Shown here one piece after another: positions 33,461-45,867 of a DNA stretch of 64,000 bases (positions within the stretch are counted from its first letter, which is position 1; every line of letters starts with the position of its first letter). Source of the stretch: Astragalus membranaceus. Lineage: Eukaryota > Streptophyta > Magnoliopsida > Fabales > Fabaceae. The stretch covers positions 124,001-188,000 of the forward strand of contig JAZGSX010000010.1 of the NCBI GenBank assembly GCA_039519185.1, given 5' to 3'. The translations under genes were made by a program, and so were the position numbers. The notes under the pieces are model-generated. The model worked only from the letters and a program-made list of their open reading frames with translations. It ran no database searches and was not told where the DNA came from.

Positions 33461-36154
33461 TGTAACACCCCAAAAATATTTATTTGGTTGTGTAATTAAT
33501 TATATAAGGTTATGTGATAGGAATAATATTTATTTAGTTATTTATGTGTTTATTTGTTTGAGTAATTATTTATTTGTTAATTAATTGGGGGTTTTAGGTG
33601 ATAGAAGAATAGAATGATATATGTGGGCCTTATTGGGTTTAGGATTAATTAAATAGGATGTGAGTGGTATAAGTAATAATATGGTGTTTAGTAATTAAAT
33701 TGGGTAGTGGAAGGAGGCCCGTGATTCAAGAGCCCATGACTTAAGTGAGAATATAAAAGGCTAAAATTAGGGTAAGTGCTCATTTTCCACCCAAAACAAA
33801 AGAAAAGAAAAGAATAGAGAGAGAGAAGAAAGAAAGGAGTGTGCGACGGCCAGCAAGGGAGGAGAGGGAGAAATCGTGGAGGCACCAAGAAAGGAGGAAG
33901 CTAGTGGTGGTTCTTGGTGGTTGCTTGGAGCTTGGCTTGGGTTCTTCATTTTCTAAGGTTAGGGGGTCCTCTTTCCATTCATAATAGTGTATGTTGATGG
34001 GTATTGTATGGGGTTAGGTTCTAGGGTGATTGTTTGGGTATTTTTATGTGGCGTTGTGTTGTCTTCATGATTGATAACCATATGTGGTGAAACTATGTTG
34101 ATTAGTGTTGAAATGAACATGTTGTGAACTATGCATGCAAGGTGTTCGATGTTTTGGTTTGATGATTTCATTGATGTTTGGTTTACTGATTTTTGGTGAT
34201 GAACATGATGATTTATGTTTATATTAGTGATTTGAATAGTTGGCGTGTTGAATTGATGATTACAATATGATTGGTGAATTAATTTGGTGTTAATTGTGAA
34301 ATTATGGTGTTAAAAACTTACTGTTAGGAAATTCTGGATACAGGCTCGTTCCTTTTGATCCTACGTCTAATCGGGTGGTCCGAAAATTGTGTGGTTTATC
34401 ATTTTAGAAACTACACTTATTTATCTTTAATTTGGCACTGGTTTGATTGAAATTGGAGTCGTGTGACTTGAGATATAGGTGTCACAATTTAGGAAAATAT
34501 CCTGGAGTAATTCTGTGTCTAGGTTCGGTATTTCGGTTATAACGTTTTCATCTAAACTCCGTCTTGAATGGTTCCTGTCTCTTTGAAAACTAGATTCAAT
34601 TTCCTTCGTTTGGGCACAAACCCCATGTCTTTTGGTTGAGTTTTGATCATTCTAGAGGTGCCACAAGTTAGGTCATGGTGGCTGTCCCGTTTTCTGAACC
34701 CTGATACTTGTTTGTTGAAACTGTACTAATTGGCTCATTGTTTCGAAAAAAGAAAACTATAGTCAGGAACTAGACATTCTCAGGTTTCTGTAGAGGGGTC
34801 GTTTGTTGGATTCCGATGTCGTTTACTATTTTAACTAATTCTCCGAATTCTGGTTGCCGTATTCGCGTAGCCCAGGGTGTCGCTGTTGTTCCCAAATTTG
34901 TTTTTTAAATATCTTTTGACTTGGGTGTCCAAATTTGATGGTTCAAAATGCGTTTCGAAGCTTATTCAGGTGCCCACCTGGATATTCTATTTTTAGGCAA
35001 AAACATATTAATTTTCTGATGGTTCTGGGAAGATGTTGCCAAGGTGTTTAAGTGTAATTTTACCTACTTTTCCCATTCGTGACGATGTCTTAAAATGATT
35101 TAATGGAGTTGGTATTGATGTAATTGGTGAATCTATCTGGTGAGTCCATTTGGTGAATTTATTGGTGATGTGTGTTTGGTGAGTTTATTGGTGAGTTTAT
35201 TGGTGAGTTTATTTGGTGAGTTTATTGGTGAGTTTATTTGGTGAGATTATTGGTGAGTTTATTTGGTGATGAACCCTCAAGCATAGACCCTTAGAGTTTT
35301 GGGTTATGGTGAGAGGGGACCATTAGGTGATTATGTTTGTTGCTCTCTTGGTGTGTTTTGGTGTGTATGATGCATTGTTCATGGCGTCTCATAAACCATA
35401 TGCATTTTGGTGAGCAGAGGCTTCGGCCTAATTTTATTTGGTGAGCAGAGGCTTCGGCCTAATTTTATTTGGTGAGCAGAGGCTTCGGCCTAATTATATT
35501 TGGTGAGCAGAGGCTTCGGCCTAATGGATCCACATGCATGTGCCCTGGGAGTTTGAGTTGCATTTCATGCATTAATCATACATTTGGTGCTGTTGCTTGA
35601 TGACTGTGAAATTGATGATGTTGCTGCCCTTGTTGTGAATTGGTGTTCCCTAATTGCCTTTCCTAATATAGTGCTTATCTCATATGTTATTATTTATGTA
35701 AAGAGACTCACCCTACTGCTTTTATGTTGCTTCTCATGTCGGCAACGTGCAGGTGATAGCGAGTGAAGGTTATCCTCATACCTTCTTCTAGTAGGATGTG
35801 TCATGCTCTGATACGTAGCACCGGGGGGGGGGGGGGGGGCGTCTTATGTTTACTTGTCATTTTATTTGATGTTGTTAGACTGCTATTTTGTGATGTATTG
35901 GATTACGTTCAAACTTGTTGTTATTCCGCTGTGATGGTGATTATATTCTATTGATGTAAACTAAACAAGAGATTTGTGGGCTTGCCCCTTTGACTGTGTG
36001 CTATGTATCGTGCTGTTATTTTGTTGAAGTATATCAATTCAAGTTGTTGGTTTAAATGGAGTTAAGTGTAGCACTCTCTTGTGGTTGTTTTAAAAAGAAA
36101 AAAAAAGAAACTCTGATTTTATTAAATAGTAATTAATTAGAAGGGGGTGTTACA
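33461..36154 (+). repeat. L1 3' LTR
   Basis: 2694 bp, almost identical to the 5' LTR; the G-run is 17 (35823-35839) against 18. Donor-like AAG|GTTAG is at 33957/33958 and acceptor-like GCAG|GTGA at 35752/35753. Confidence 0.93.
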
Positions 36155-36293
36155 TACTACGCCGTAATTACTGGATGCTACTCCCTTCATTAAACTAAAA
36201 CACTATATTAATAATTTTATATAATAATAATAATGCAACACTTAAATAATTTAATTAAATAATAAATTAAATTATTTTGGGTGTTACAGTGTG

Positions 36294-37355
36294 CTTATGC
36301 AAGATGGGAAGGTTATCGCGTATGCGTCGAGGCAGTTAAGAGTTCATGAGAAGAATTATCCCATTCATGATTTGGAATTAGCTGCAGTGGTCTTTGTGCT
36401 GAAGGTTTGGAGGCACTATCTCTATGGTTTCAGATTTGAGGTGTTTGGTGACCATAAGAGCTTGAAACATTTGTTTGACCAGAAGGAGTTGAATATGAGG
36501 CAGCGACGATGGTTGGAGTTGTTGAAAGACTATGATTTCGGTTTGAACTATCATCCAGGAAAAGCTAATGTCGTGGCTGATGCCTTGAGCTTCCGACTTT
36601 GCATATGTCGGCAATGATGGTTAAGGAGTTAGAGCTGATTGAGGAGTTCAGAGATATGAGTCTGGTTTGTGAAGTGACACCTCAGAGTGTTAAGTTAGGA
36701 ATGTTGAAGATTGGTAATGAGGACTTCAGGAAAAGCATCAGAGAAGCCCAGAAATCAGATGTTAAGCTGGTAGACTTGATGGTTGAGAGTGATCAATCGA
36801 AGGATGAGGACTTCAGGTTGGATTCCCAAGGTGTGTTGAGGTTCCGTGGTAGAGTTTGCGTTCCTGATGATGCAGACTTGAAGAGAGCCATTCTTGAAGA
36901 GAGTCACAGAAGTAAGTTAAGTATTCATCCGGGAGCTACAAAGATGTATCAAGATCTGAAGAAGTTGTTTTGGTGCCCTGGTATGAAGGGGGTTAAGGCG
37001 CAGTTCGTTTATGCATGTTTGACTTGCCAGAAGTCAAAGGTCGAGCATCAGAAGCCTGCAGGGTTGATGCAACCGTTAGAAATTCCAGAGTGGAAATGGG
37101 ATAGCATCGCGATGGACTTTGTAACGGGATTGCCTAATACTGCGAAAGGGTATGATGCAATTTGGGTGATTGTTGACAGGTTAACAAAATCGTCTCATTT
37201 TGTTCCTATCAGCATCACGTATCAGGTGTCGAAGTTGGCGGAGATTTATATCCGGGAGATTGTGAAGCTTCATGGAGTTCCTAAGAGTATTGTTTCGGAT
37301 AGAGATCCGAGGTTCACTTCAGATTTCTGGAAGAGTTTGCAAGAAAAGTTGGGGT
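36294..37355 (+). pseudogene. pol: Tekay G1 pol, RNase H and truncated integrase
   Basis: This continues G1 pol after S2. The RNase H region (MQDGKVIAYASRQLRVHE, DHKSLKHLFDQKELNMRQRRW) runs to ADALS. A 1-bp loss at about 36590 then shifts the frame. From 36599 comes the integrase with its zinc region (H and CLTCQKSK) and core residues D of AMDFVTG and D of SDRDPRF. The sequence stops matching at about 37355, before the catalytic Glu, where reverse-strand Tat sequence begins. Chromodomain and 3' LTR of G1 are absent. Confidence 0.9.
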
Positions 37356-37715
37356 CACCTTGTAGATCACACTATGGAACATCATGAATTTCCGGCCATC
37401 AGGAACCCTGCACACTCTGTCATTGGGGTCAACCACCTCAACCCGCCAGTCACCTCCCAGTAAGTCTTGTTGGTAGCGGGGGGGCTCTTTCCCTGGAAGG
37501 TAGAAACTTCTGGTAGAGCGAACTATACGAGCAACCCAGTCATAATTTAAACCACCGATCTCCACCACTTCGTGCTCAAAGGACGAATCATCATCACAAG
37601 TGGTAAGGGTATCACCACCGACCGCAGGGGACCCCCCATCTTCAAGATCGTCAGCCTGACTCTTGGCAAGGTAAGCGCTAGGGTGCATCCGAGCCGTCTT
37701 CTTCGTCCTTGCCAT
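37356..37715 (-). pseudogene. Tat/Ogre ORF1-like fragment with histone-H3-like start
   Basis: About 120 residues starting MARTKKTARMHPSAYLAKSQ, acidic in the middle (about residues 22-45), then EIGGLNYDWVARIVRS... and a DWRVEVVDPNDRVC segment, cut off where it joins G1 integrase. I do not recognise a firm family. The style and neighbouring leader suggest the extra ORF upstream of gag in Tat/Ogre-type elements. Residues 2-9 equal the histone H3 tail except Lys for Gln at one place. The remaining 13 C-terminal codons of the open frame are antisense of G1 pol. Confidence 0.5.
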
Positions 37716-37947
37716 CTCTCAACCTACGGGACAGAGGGCAGAACAAGCAGTCACGAGACAGACAGGAAAAATTAGAGACAACCCCCCTCCCCCGAGGCCG
37801 GGGAACTTAGCAAAACAAGACTGCTCAAAAGAACAAAGAAGCTAGAAAGATAAGCGGAAAGTCCTCCCGGAAGTTACCTCAGTGAATTAGAAGCGGCAAA
37901 GACTCGCGGGAACATCAACGGATGATTTTAAGCGCAACTCCCCTAGG
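37716..37947 (-). other. Leader upstream of the ORF1-like fragment
   Basis: No protein frame of note. On the reverse strand a pyrimidine-rich stretch ending CCCGTAG lies just before the ATG, and TGAG|GTAAC occurs upstream, so an intron in this leader is possible. It continues beyond E1 at 45111. Confidence 0.45.
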
Positions 37948-40125
37948 TGTAACACCCCCTTTTTCTACCCAACGGTTTATAAAAAAAATATCAGAGTTTT
38001 TCGCGCCAAAAGAGTGTCACATTTTTCGAACCAGAAAACCACTTCGCAAACAGAGTACTTTAATTGTAACTAACTTCTTTTCGAAAACATGCAGCGGAAA
38101 TAAAAAGGTTTAACTTGGCAATCATACTTCAAAAGGTTTACAACTTAGAAAGGCATATACATAACACATAAGGAAAGACACAAGGACAACCCTCCCGAGT
38201 GCTACGTATCAGAGCCGACTCGACCATACTAGAAGAAGAATCTCTAGCCACCTTCAGTCACCGTCACCTGCAGGTTGCCGACATACGAGGCAACACGGCG
38301 CAGTAGGGTGAGTCTCACTACATAGATAATAATAGATAAAACAAGAAACACAGTATAATAGGCACACCAGGGATACCATCAATTTACTACACCAATAATA
38401 CAGTTACACCAAATCCAGTTACGCCGAATACTGTTACACCGAGTACCGTCACACCAAATACAGTTACACCAGAATACAGTTACACCATTAGTTCAAGAAG
38501 ACGCAATCAAACACAGGACGTGTATGCAATGTATGAAATGCAACCCAAAACTCCACTGGGCATATGCATGTGGATCCATTCACCAAAATTGCCTTGAGGG
38601 CATTCACCAAAATTGCCTTGAGGGCATTCACCAAAATTTATAATAAGGCCGAAGCCTATTCACCAAAAATGCATATGATTATGTGACACCATGACAATGC
38701 ATCAAGCACAACGAAATCACCAAAAAACGCCATAGCATATTCACCAATAGTTTTACTTATTCACCAACACCTAAAGAGGATCATAGACCCCATTCACCAA
38801 TAATTATATACTCACCAATCACCAAGATATATTCACCATTAATATGCATCATAAACATCACAATCACATCACGACATCGTCATAAACATCACCTTTACAT
38901 TATTAGCCAGTTAGTACAGTTTTTAGAAACAACCCGAATGGTTCCCAGACTGGACAGATTCTGTCCTTCCACTTCAAATCACTCTAAACTGACTTACACT
39001 TGACCAAATGGAACAAAACCTTATCCATAACAAAAGCAATTTGAGTATAGTTTCTAATGGAAAAAGAATCGTTCAAATCAGAGTTCAATTGAAGACACAA
39101 GACCTGAAACACTGAACCTATACCTAGTTTAAGTCCAGAAATTTGACCTGACTTGGGACGCTCATAACTCGAGCTACACTACTCCAAATTTAACCAAACC
39201 AGTGCCAAAGTGACCAAAATTAAGTCTGTTTTCTAACAAAAAAAGTCCCATAATTTTTTGACGAACAGAAAGTTCCCAGTTTTAAAAAAACCGAACCTAT
39301 GTCCAGAATGCTTCCAGAATATTACCCTAACTTGTGGAATTCATAACTCGATCTTCACAGCTCTAAACGCAACCAAACCAGCGTCAAATTAACAAGCATT
39401 CAATCAAGTTTTCGAAATGACAAACCACACAATTTTTCAATTAGTAAAACGTTCTCAGTCCCTGAAATACTAAACCTATGTCAGAACATCTGAAAACAGT
39501 GAATTCAACAACACAAACAACCATCACACTTCAGCCACATATATATCAAACGATCACCCAATCACTCAAATATTTCATGAACCAATTTAAACAACTACTC
39601 CTAACACCTAGTCTCCATGATTTCGTGGTTTATAAATTATTAACTATGAACGAGAGCCCCCTTACCTTATTGAAGAACTCGAATCCTTAGGCTTAGAAAC
39701 CTTGAAAAATCTAGCTTTTCTTCTCTCTCCTCTTTTCTTTCTTGGTCACGAACTACTCTCTTTCTTTTTCTCTATGGAAGCCACGAAATTCCTCTCTTTT
39801 TCCTTGCCTTGGCCGCCACTCCTTAGCTCTCACTCTCTCACAAAATCTAATTTTCTCAACTAATGAAACCCTAACTTAAAAACTCCTTATTTATAGGCTC
39901 ACTTAACCAATCATGGGCTTTCTTAGTTTATGACTTAATCATGGGCCTCCACTAACACCTCTAATTCGCCACCACTTATCCACATATACTAACAACTAAT
40001 TATTTCTAATATTCTATCACATAAAATCCCTAAATAATTATTCCTATCATTTTATTTTATTTTTCCCAAAAACCAACCCTAGATAATTAATTAAATAAAT
40101 TAACTAATTATTTTGGGCTGTTACA
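37948..40125 (-). repeat. E1 LTR a
   Basis: Reverse strand: TATA tataaata at about 39895-39888, GA-rich leader, donor ATAAG|GTAAGGGGG at 39666/39665, acceptor CTGCAG|GTGA at 38268/38267, UUCG hairpin at 38657-38646, 10-mer at 38215-38206. Private bases include tttcGaaaac near 38085 and caccaaaaAacg near 38727. Confidence 0.92.
38385..38488 (-). repeat. acaccaaatacagtt tandem repeat
   Basis: About seven degenerate units of 14-15 bp, repeated in LTRs b and c and, on the other strand, in E3 (about 56826-56935). Confidence 0.85.
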
Positions 40126-40437
40126 ACTCTCCCCCACTTAAAAGAATTTCGCCCTCGAAATTTACCCGCTAAAACTAACACTCTCCCACTAACAATCACA
40201 CACAGTTCACACAGCAGGGAAGGTCAAAAACAAACCAAACATCAGCACATAGGGATACACAAAACACATAACACTAGTAGGGATGTCTCCCCCACTAGAT
40301 CACTTACCATTGGCAACTTTTGATGTACCTGCAACGCAAACATTGGTTAGCACTAAAAAGACAACAGTTGGTCGCTAACCGACACAACGACTCGATGACT
40401 TGGCCGGACAGACCAACCATTGCTCTGATACCACTAA
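40126..40437 (-). other. E1 first internal region
   Basis: 312 bp: primer site (gctctgatacca at 40422-40433 on the forward strand), leader, then polypurine tract (actctcccccactt at 40126-40139). It differs from the second internal at a few bases (for example cacacagttc against cacagagttc). On the reverse strand a short frame MVSDLVGE... follows an acceptor-like TTGCAG|GTAC. Confidence 0.9.
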
Positions 40438-42615
40438 TGTAACACCCCCTTTTTCTACCCAACGGTTTATAAAAAAAATATCAGAGTTTTTCGCGCCAAA
40501 AGAGTGTCACATTTTTCGAACCAGAAAACCACTTCGCAAACAGAGTACTTTAATTGTAACTAACTTCTTTTCAAAAACATGCAGCGGAAATAAAAAGGTT
40601 TAACTTGGCAATCATACTTCAAAAGGTTTACAACTTAGAAAGGCATATACATAACACATAAGGAAAGACACAAGGACAACCCTCCCGAGTGCTACGTATC
40701 AGAGCCGACTCGACCATACTAGAAGAAGAATCTCTAGCCACCTTCAGTCACCGTCACCTGCAGGTTGCCGACATACGAGGCAACACTGCGCAGTAGGGTG
40801 AGTCTCACTACATAGATAATAATAGATAAAACAAGAAAAACAGTATAATAGGCACACCAGGGATACCATCAATTTACTACACCAATAATACAGTTACACC
40901 AAATCCAGTTACGCCGAATACTGTTACACCGAGTACCGTCACACCAAATACAGTTACACCAGAATACAGTTACACCATTAGTTCAAGAAGACGCAATCAA
41001 ACACAGGACGTGTATGCAATGTATGAAATGCAACCCAAAACTCCACTGGGCATATGCATGTGGATCCATTCACCAAAATTGCCTTGAGGGCATTCACCAA
41101 AATTGCCTTGAGGGCATTCACCAAAATTTATAATAAGGCCGAAGCCTATTCACCAAAAATGCATATGATTATGTGACACCATGACAATGCATCAAGCACA
41201 ACGAAATCACCAAAATACGCCATAGCATATTCACCAATAGTTTTACTTATTCACCAACACCTAAAGAGGATCATAGACCCCATTCACCAATAATTATATA
41301 CTCACCAATCACCAAGATATATTCACCATTAATATGCATCATAAACATCACAATCACATCACGACATCGTCATAAACATCACCTTTACATTATTAGCCAG
41401 TTAGTACAGTTTTTAGAAACAACCCGAATGGTTCCCAGACTAGACAGATTCTGTCCTTCCACTTCAAATCACTCTAAACTGACTTACACTTGACCAAATG
41501 GAACAAAACCTTATCCATAACAAAAGCAATTTGAGTATAGTTTCTAATGGAAAAAGAATCGTTCAAATCAGAGTTCAATTGAAGACACAAGACCTGAAAC
41601 ACTGAACCTATACCTAGTTTAAGTCCAGAAATTTGACCTGACTTGGGACGCTCATAACTCGAGCTACACTACTCCAAATTTAACCAAACCAGTGCCAAAG
41701 TGACCAAAATTAAGTCTGTTTTCTAACAAAAAAAGTCCCATAATTTTTTGACGAACAGAAAGTTCCCAGTTTTAAAAAAACCGAACCTATGTCCAGAATG
41801 CTTCCAGAATATTACCCTAACTTGTGGAATTCATAACTCGATCTTCACAGCTCTAAACGCAACCAAACCAGCGTCAAATTAACAAGCATTCAATCAAGTT
41901 TTCGAAATGACAAACCACACAATTTTTCAATTAGTAAAACGTTCTCAGTCACTGAAATACTAAACCTATGTCAGAACATCTCAAAACAGTGAATTCAACA
42001 ACACAAACAACCATCACACTTCAGCCACATATATATCAAACGATCACCCAATCACTCAAATATTTCATGAACCAATTTAAACAACTACTCCTAACACCTA
42101 GTCTCCATGATTTCGTGGTTTATAAATTATTAACTATGAACGAGAGCCCCCTTACCTTATTGAAGAACTCGAATCCTTAGGCTTAGAAACCTTGAAAAAC
42201 CTAGCTTTTCTTCTCTCTCCTCTTTTCTTTCTTGGTCACGAACTACTCTCTTTCTTTTTCTCTATGGAAGCCACGAAATTCCTCTCTTTTTCCTTGCCTT
42301 GGCCGCCACTCCTTAGCTCTCACTCTCTCACAAAATCTAATTTTCTCAACTAATGAAACCCTAACTTAAAAACTCCTTATTTATAGGCTCACTTAACCAA
42401 TCATGGGCTTTCTTAGTTTATGACTTAATCATGGGCCTCCACTAACACCTCTAATTCGCCACCACTTATCCACATATACTAACAACTAATTATTTCTAAT
42501 ATTCTATCACATAAAATCCCTAAATAATTATTCCTATCATTTTATTTTATTTTTCCCAAAAACCAACCCTAGATAATTAATTAAATAAATTAACTAATTA
42601 TTTTGGGCTGTTACA
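40438..42615 (-). repeat. E1 LTR b (middle, shared)
   Basis: Serves as the 5' LTR for the first internal and the 3' LTR for the second. Donor at 42156/42155. Private bases include aacacTgcgc near 40786 and agactAgac near 41444. Confidence 0.92.
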
Positions 42616-42927
42616 ACTCTCCCCCACTTAAAAGAATTTCGCCCTCGAAATTTACCCGCTAAAACTAACACTCTCCCACTAACAATCACACAGAGTTCAC
42701 ACAGCAGGGAAGGTCAAAAACAAACCAAACATCAGCACATAGGGATACACAAAACACATAACACTAGTAGGGATGTCTCCCCCACTAGATCACTTACCAT
42801 TGGCAACTTTTGATGTACCTGCAACGCAAACATTGGTTAGCACTAAAAAGACAACAGTTGGTCGCTAACCGACACAACGACTCGATGACTTGGCCGGACG
42901 GACCAACTATTGCTCTGATACCACTAA
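42616..42927 (-). other. E1 second internal region
   Basis: 312 bp, same parts as the first. Near the primer site it reads ggacggaccaactattg where the first reads ggacagaccaaccattg. Confidence 0.9.
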
Positions 42928-45105
42928 TGTAACACCCCCTTTTTCTACCCAACGGTTTATAAAAAAAATATCAGAGTTTTTCGCGCCAAAAGAGTGTCAC
43001 ATTTTTCGAACCAGAAAACCACTTCGCAAACAGAGTACTTTAATTGTAACTAACTTCTTTTCAAAAACATGCAGCGGAAATAAAAAGGTTTAACTTGGCA
43101 ATCATACTTCAAAAGGTTTACAACTTAGAAAGGCATATACATAACACATAAGGAAAGACACAAGGACAACCCTCCCGAGTGCTACGTATCAGAGCCGACT
43201 CGACCATACTAGAAGAAGAATCCCTAGCCACCTTCAGTCACCGTCACCTGCAGGTTGCCGACATACGAGGCAACACGGCGCAGTAGGGTGAGTCTCACTA
43301 CATAGATAATAATAGATAAAACAAGAAACACAGTATAATAGGCACACCAGGGATACCATCAATTTACTACACCAATAATACAGTTACACCAAATCCAGTT
43401 ACGCCGAATACTGTTACACCGAGTACCGTCACACCAAATACAGTTACACCAGAATACAGTTACACCATTAGTTCAAGAAGACGCAATCAAACACAGGACG
43501 TGTATGCAATGTATGAAATGCAACCCAAAACTCCACTGGGCATATGCATGTGGATCCATTCACCAAAATTGCCTTGAGGGCATTCACCAAAATTGCCTTG
43601 AGGGCATTCACCAAAATTTATAATAAGGCCGAAGCCTATTCACCAAAAATGCATATGATTATGTGACACCATGACAATGCATCAAGCACAACAAAATCAC
43701 CAAAATACGCCATAGCATATTCACCAATAGTTTTACTTATTCACCAACACCTAAAGAGGATCATAGACCCCATTCACCAATAATTATATACTCACCAATC
43801 ACCAAGATATATTCACCATTAATATGCATCATAAACATCACAATCACATCACGACATCGTCATAAACATCACCTTTACATTATTAGCCAGTTAGTACAGT
43901 TTTTAGAAACAACCCGAATGGTTCCCAGACTGGACAGATTCTGTCCTTCCACTTCAAATCACTCTAAACTGACTTACACTTGACCAAATGGAACAAAACC
44001 TTATCCATAACAAAAGCAATTTGAGTATAGTTTCTAATGGAAAAAGAATCGTTCAAATCAGAGTTCAATTGAAGACACAAGACCTGAAACACTGAACCTA
44101 TACCTAGATTAAGTCCAGAAATTTGACCTGACTTGGGACGCTCATAACTCGAGCTACACTACTCCAAATTTAACCAAACCAGTGCCAAAGTGACCAAAAT
44201 TAAGTCTGTTTTCTAACAAAAAAAGTCCCATAATTTTTTGACGAACAGAAAGTTCCCAGTTTTAAAAAAACCGAACCTATGTCCAGAATGCTTCCAGAAT
44301 ATTACCCTAACTTGTGGAATTCATAACTCGATCTTCACAGCTCTAAACGCAACCAAACCAGCGTCAAATTAACAAGCATTCAATCAAGTTTTCGAAATGA
44401 CAAACCACACAATTTTTCAATTAGTAAAACGTTCTCAGTCACTGAAATACTAAACCTATGTCAGAACATCTCAAAACAGTGAATTCAACAACACAAACAA
44501 CCATCACACTTCAGCCACATATATATCAAACGATCACCCAATCACTCAAATATTTCATGAACCAATTTAAACAACTACTCCTAACACCTAGTCTCCATGA
44601 TTTCGTGGTTTATAAATTATTAACTATGAACGAGAGCCCCCTTACCTTATTGAAGAACTCGAATCCTTAGGCTTAGAAACCTTGAAAAACCTAGCTTTTC
44701 TTCTCTCTCCTCTTTTCTTTCTTGGTCACGAACTACTCTCTTTCTTTTTCTCTATGGAAGCCACGAAATTCCTCTCTTTTTCCTTGCCTTGGCCGCCACT
44801 CCTTAGCTCTCACTCTCTCACAAAATCTAATTTTCTCAACTAATGAAACCCTAACTTAAAAACTCCTTATTTATAGGCTCACTTAACCAATCATGGGCTT
44901 TCTTAGTTTATGACTTAATCATGGGCCTCCACTAACACCTCTAATTCGCCACCACTTATCCACATATACTAACAACTAATTATTTCTAATATTCTATCAC
45001 ATAAAATCCCTAAATAATTATTCCTATCATTTTATTTTATTTTTCCCAAAAACCAACCCTAGATAATTAATTAAATAAATTAACTAATTATTTTGGGCTG
45101 TTACA
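42928..45105 (-). repeat. E1 LTR c
   Basis: 2178 bp. Donor at 44646/44645. Private bases include tcCctagcc near 43223, acAaaatcac near 43692 and agAttaag near 44108. Confidence 0.92.
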
Positions 45106-45110
45106 CTAGG

Positions 45111-45867
45111 CACCAAGCAAGCGCTGAAAATTCATAAATAAGAAAGCATCTTAAGAGTCACGAGGAACAGCAAAAATAAAGCGGAGTGTCAAGCACACGT
45201 CCACACAAAACCAGCGCCCATTAGGGCGCCAAGGAAGACAGCCACCGCCTATAGGGGCGCCTGGCAGGGCGCGAATGAGGCCGCCAGCGCCCATGAGGGC
45301 GCCTGGCAGGGCAAGGGCATCATCGTCATTTACAAGTCATTATCAACAACGTCGGCCACTAAGGGCAAAAAGGTCATTTAACTAGCCACTAAGGGCATCA
45401 TCGTCATTTACACATCAATATCAACAACATTGGCCACTAAGGGAAAAAAGGTCATTTAACTAGCCACTCAGGGCATCATCGTCAAAATCATCACTTTTGA
45501 CACTAAAACGTTAAAACCACTGGTTATACACAAAAGAGGATTTTTAAAGACACCAAAACGATTTTTCAATGTTACAGCAACGACCACCGGGAACAGCCAC
45601 TTGGGGCGCCCAGCAACCTTCAGAATAATAAGTTTTTATTGTTAAAAATGGGACACACAAATAGGCAACTGAAAAACCTTCCCAACACTTTTTGAAACGT
45701 TTAAAACGGATGTCCGACTCAAAAGATATAGCGAAAACAGTTTTCATAAAAAAATTTGGGAACATCCTGAAACTGGCGCCCTGGGCGCCCAGCGCCTGGC
45801 ACCTGGCGCCCAGCGCCCAGCAACACGCAACACACACACACACTGGCGCCCAGCGCCCAGCGCCTGG
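45111..45867 (-). repeat. End of Tat leader, then truncated G2 3' LTR
   Basis: To somewhere between 45180 and 45300 this looks like the continued Tat leader. After that it resembles the middle of a Tekay LTR, reverse strand, with GGCGCC phrases (45219-45310 and 45770-45867). The expected LTR beginning (TGTAACACCCC) is absent, so the 3' LTR of G2 is truncated here. A 78-bp unit (from gcatcatcgtcattta) is tandemly duplicated at 45317-45472. Confidence 0.6.

Larger units (their letters stand above)
27678..36154 (+). mobile_element. L1: complete, very young non-coding element (LARD-like)
   Basis: LTRs of 2695 and 2694 bp, a 3088-bp internal region with no credible protein frame, primer site, polypurine tract and TSD tacta (27673-27677 and 36155-36159). 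LTR length and lack of coding fit a large retrotransposon derivative. Reading the two LTRs side by side I noticed only two substitutions (28627 region aaactaGactt against aaactaCactt; ccGtGttcg against ccGtAttcg) and one G-run length change. Insertion should therefore be recent. Enzymes must come from a Tekay element. Confidence 0.95.
25029..36288 (-). mobile_element. Solo LTR S2 (Tekay type), split by element L1
   Basis: Forward ends TGTAACACCCCATT at 25029 and GGGTGTTACA at 36288; about 2.78 kb when L1 (27678-36154) and one TSD copy are removed. TSD gtgtg is at 25024-25028 and 36289-36293. On the reverse strand: donor AAG|GTAAGGG at 27419/27418, acceptor CTACAG|GTAA at 25423/25422, hairpin AGGC-TGCG-GTCT at 25892-25881, and the tRNA-like 10-mer at 25374-25365. 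It interrupts G1 RNase H. Confidence 0.92.
37948..45105 (-). mobile_element. E1: tandem element with three LTRs and two internal regions
   Basis: LTR (37948-40125), internal (40126-40437), LTR (40438-42615), internal (42616-42927), LTR (42928-45105). All three LTRs are 2178 bp and both internals 312 bp. One TSD, ctagg, flanks the whole array (37943-37947 and 45106-45110). Each internal has only a primer site, a short leader and a polypurine tract. The LTRs are nearly identical but each has private substitutions. Confidence 0.95.

Noticed and set aside
36289..36614. The RNase H fragment as a host gene
   Set aside because: Joins G1 pol exactly across the S2 insertion with TSD gtgtg and matches G2 codon for codon.
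37314..37394. C-terminal residues TPTFLANSSRNLK of the reverse ORF1-like frame
   Set aside because: These codons are antisense to G1 integrase; the real fragment ends at the junction near 37355.
40400..40603. 67-residue frame repeated at 42890 and 57205 (reverse) as a small conserved protein
   Set aside because: It spans the primer site and LTR end in copies of one element family; copies are related by transposition, and the start is on the wrong strand for the element.
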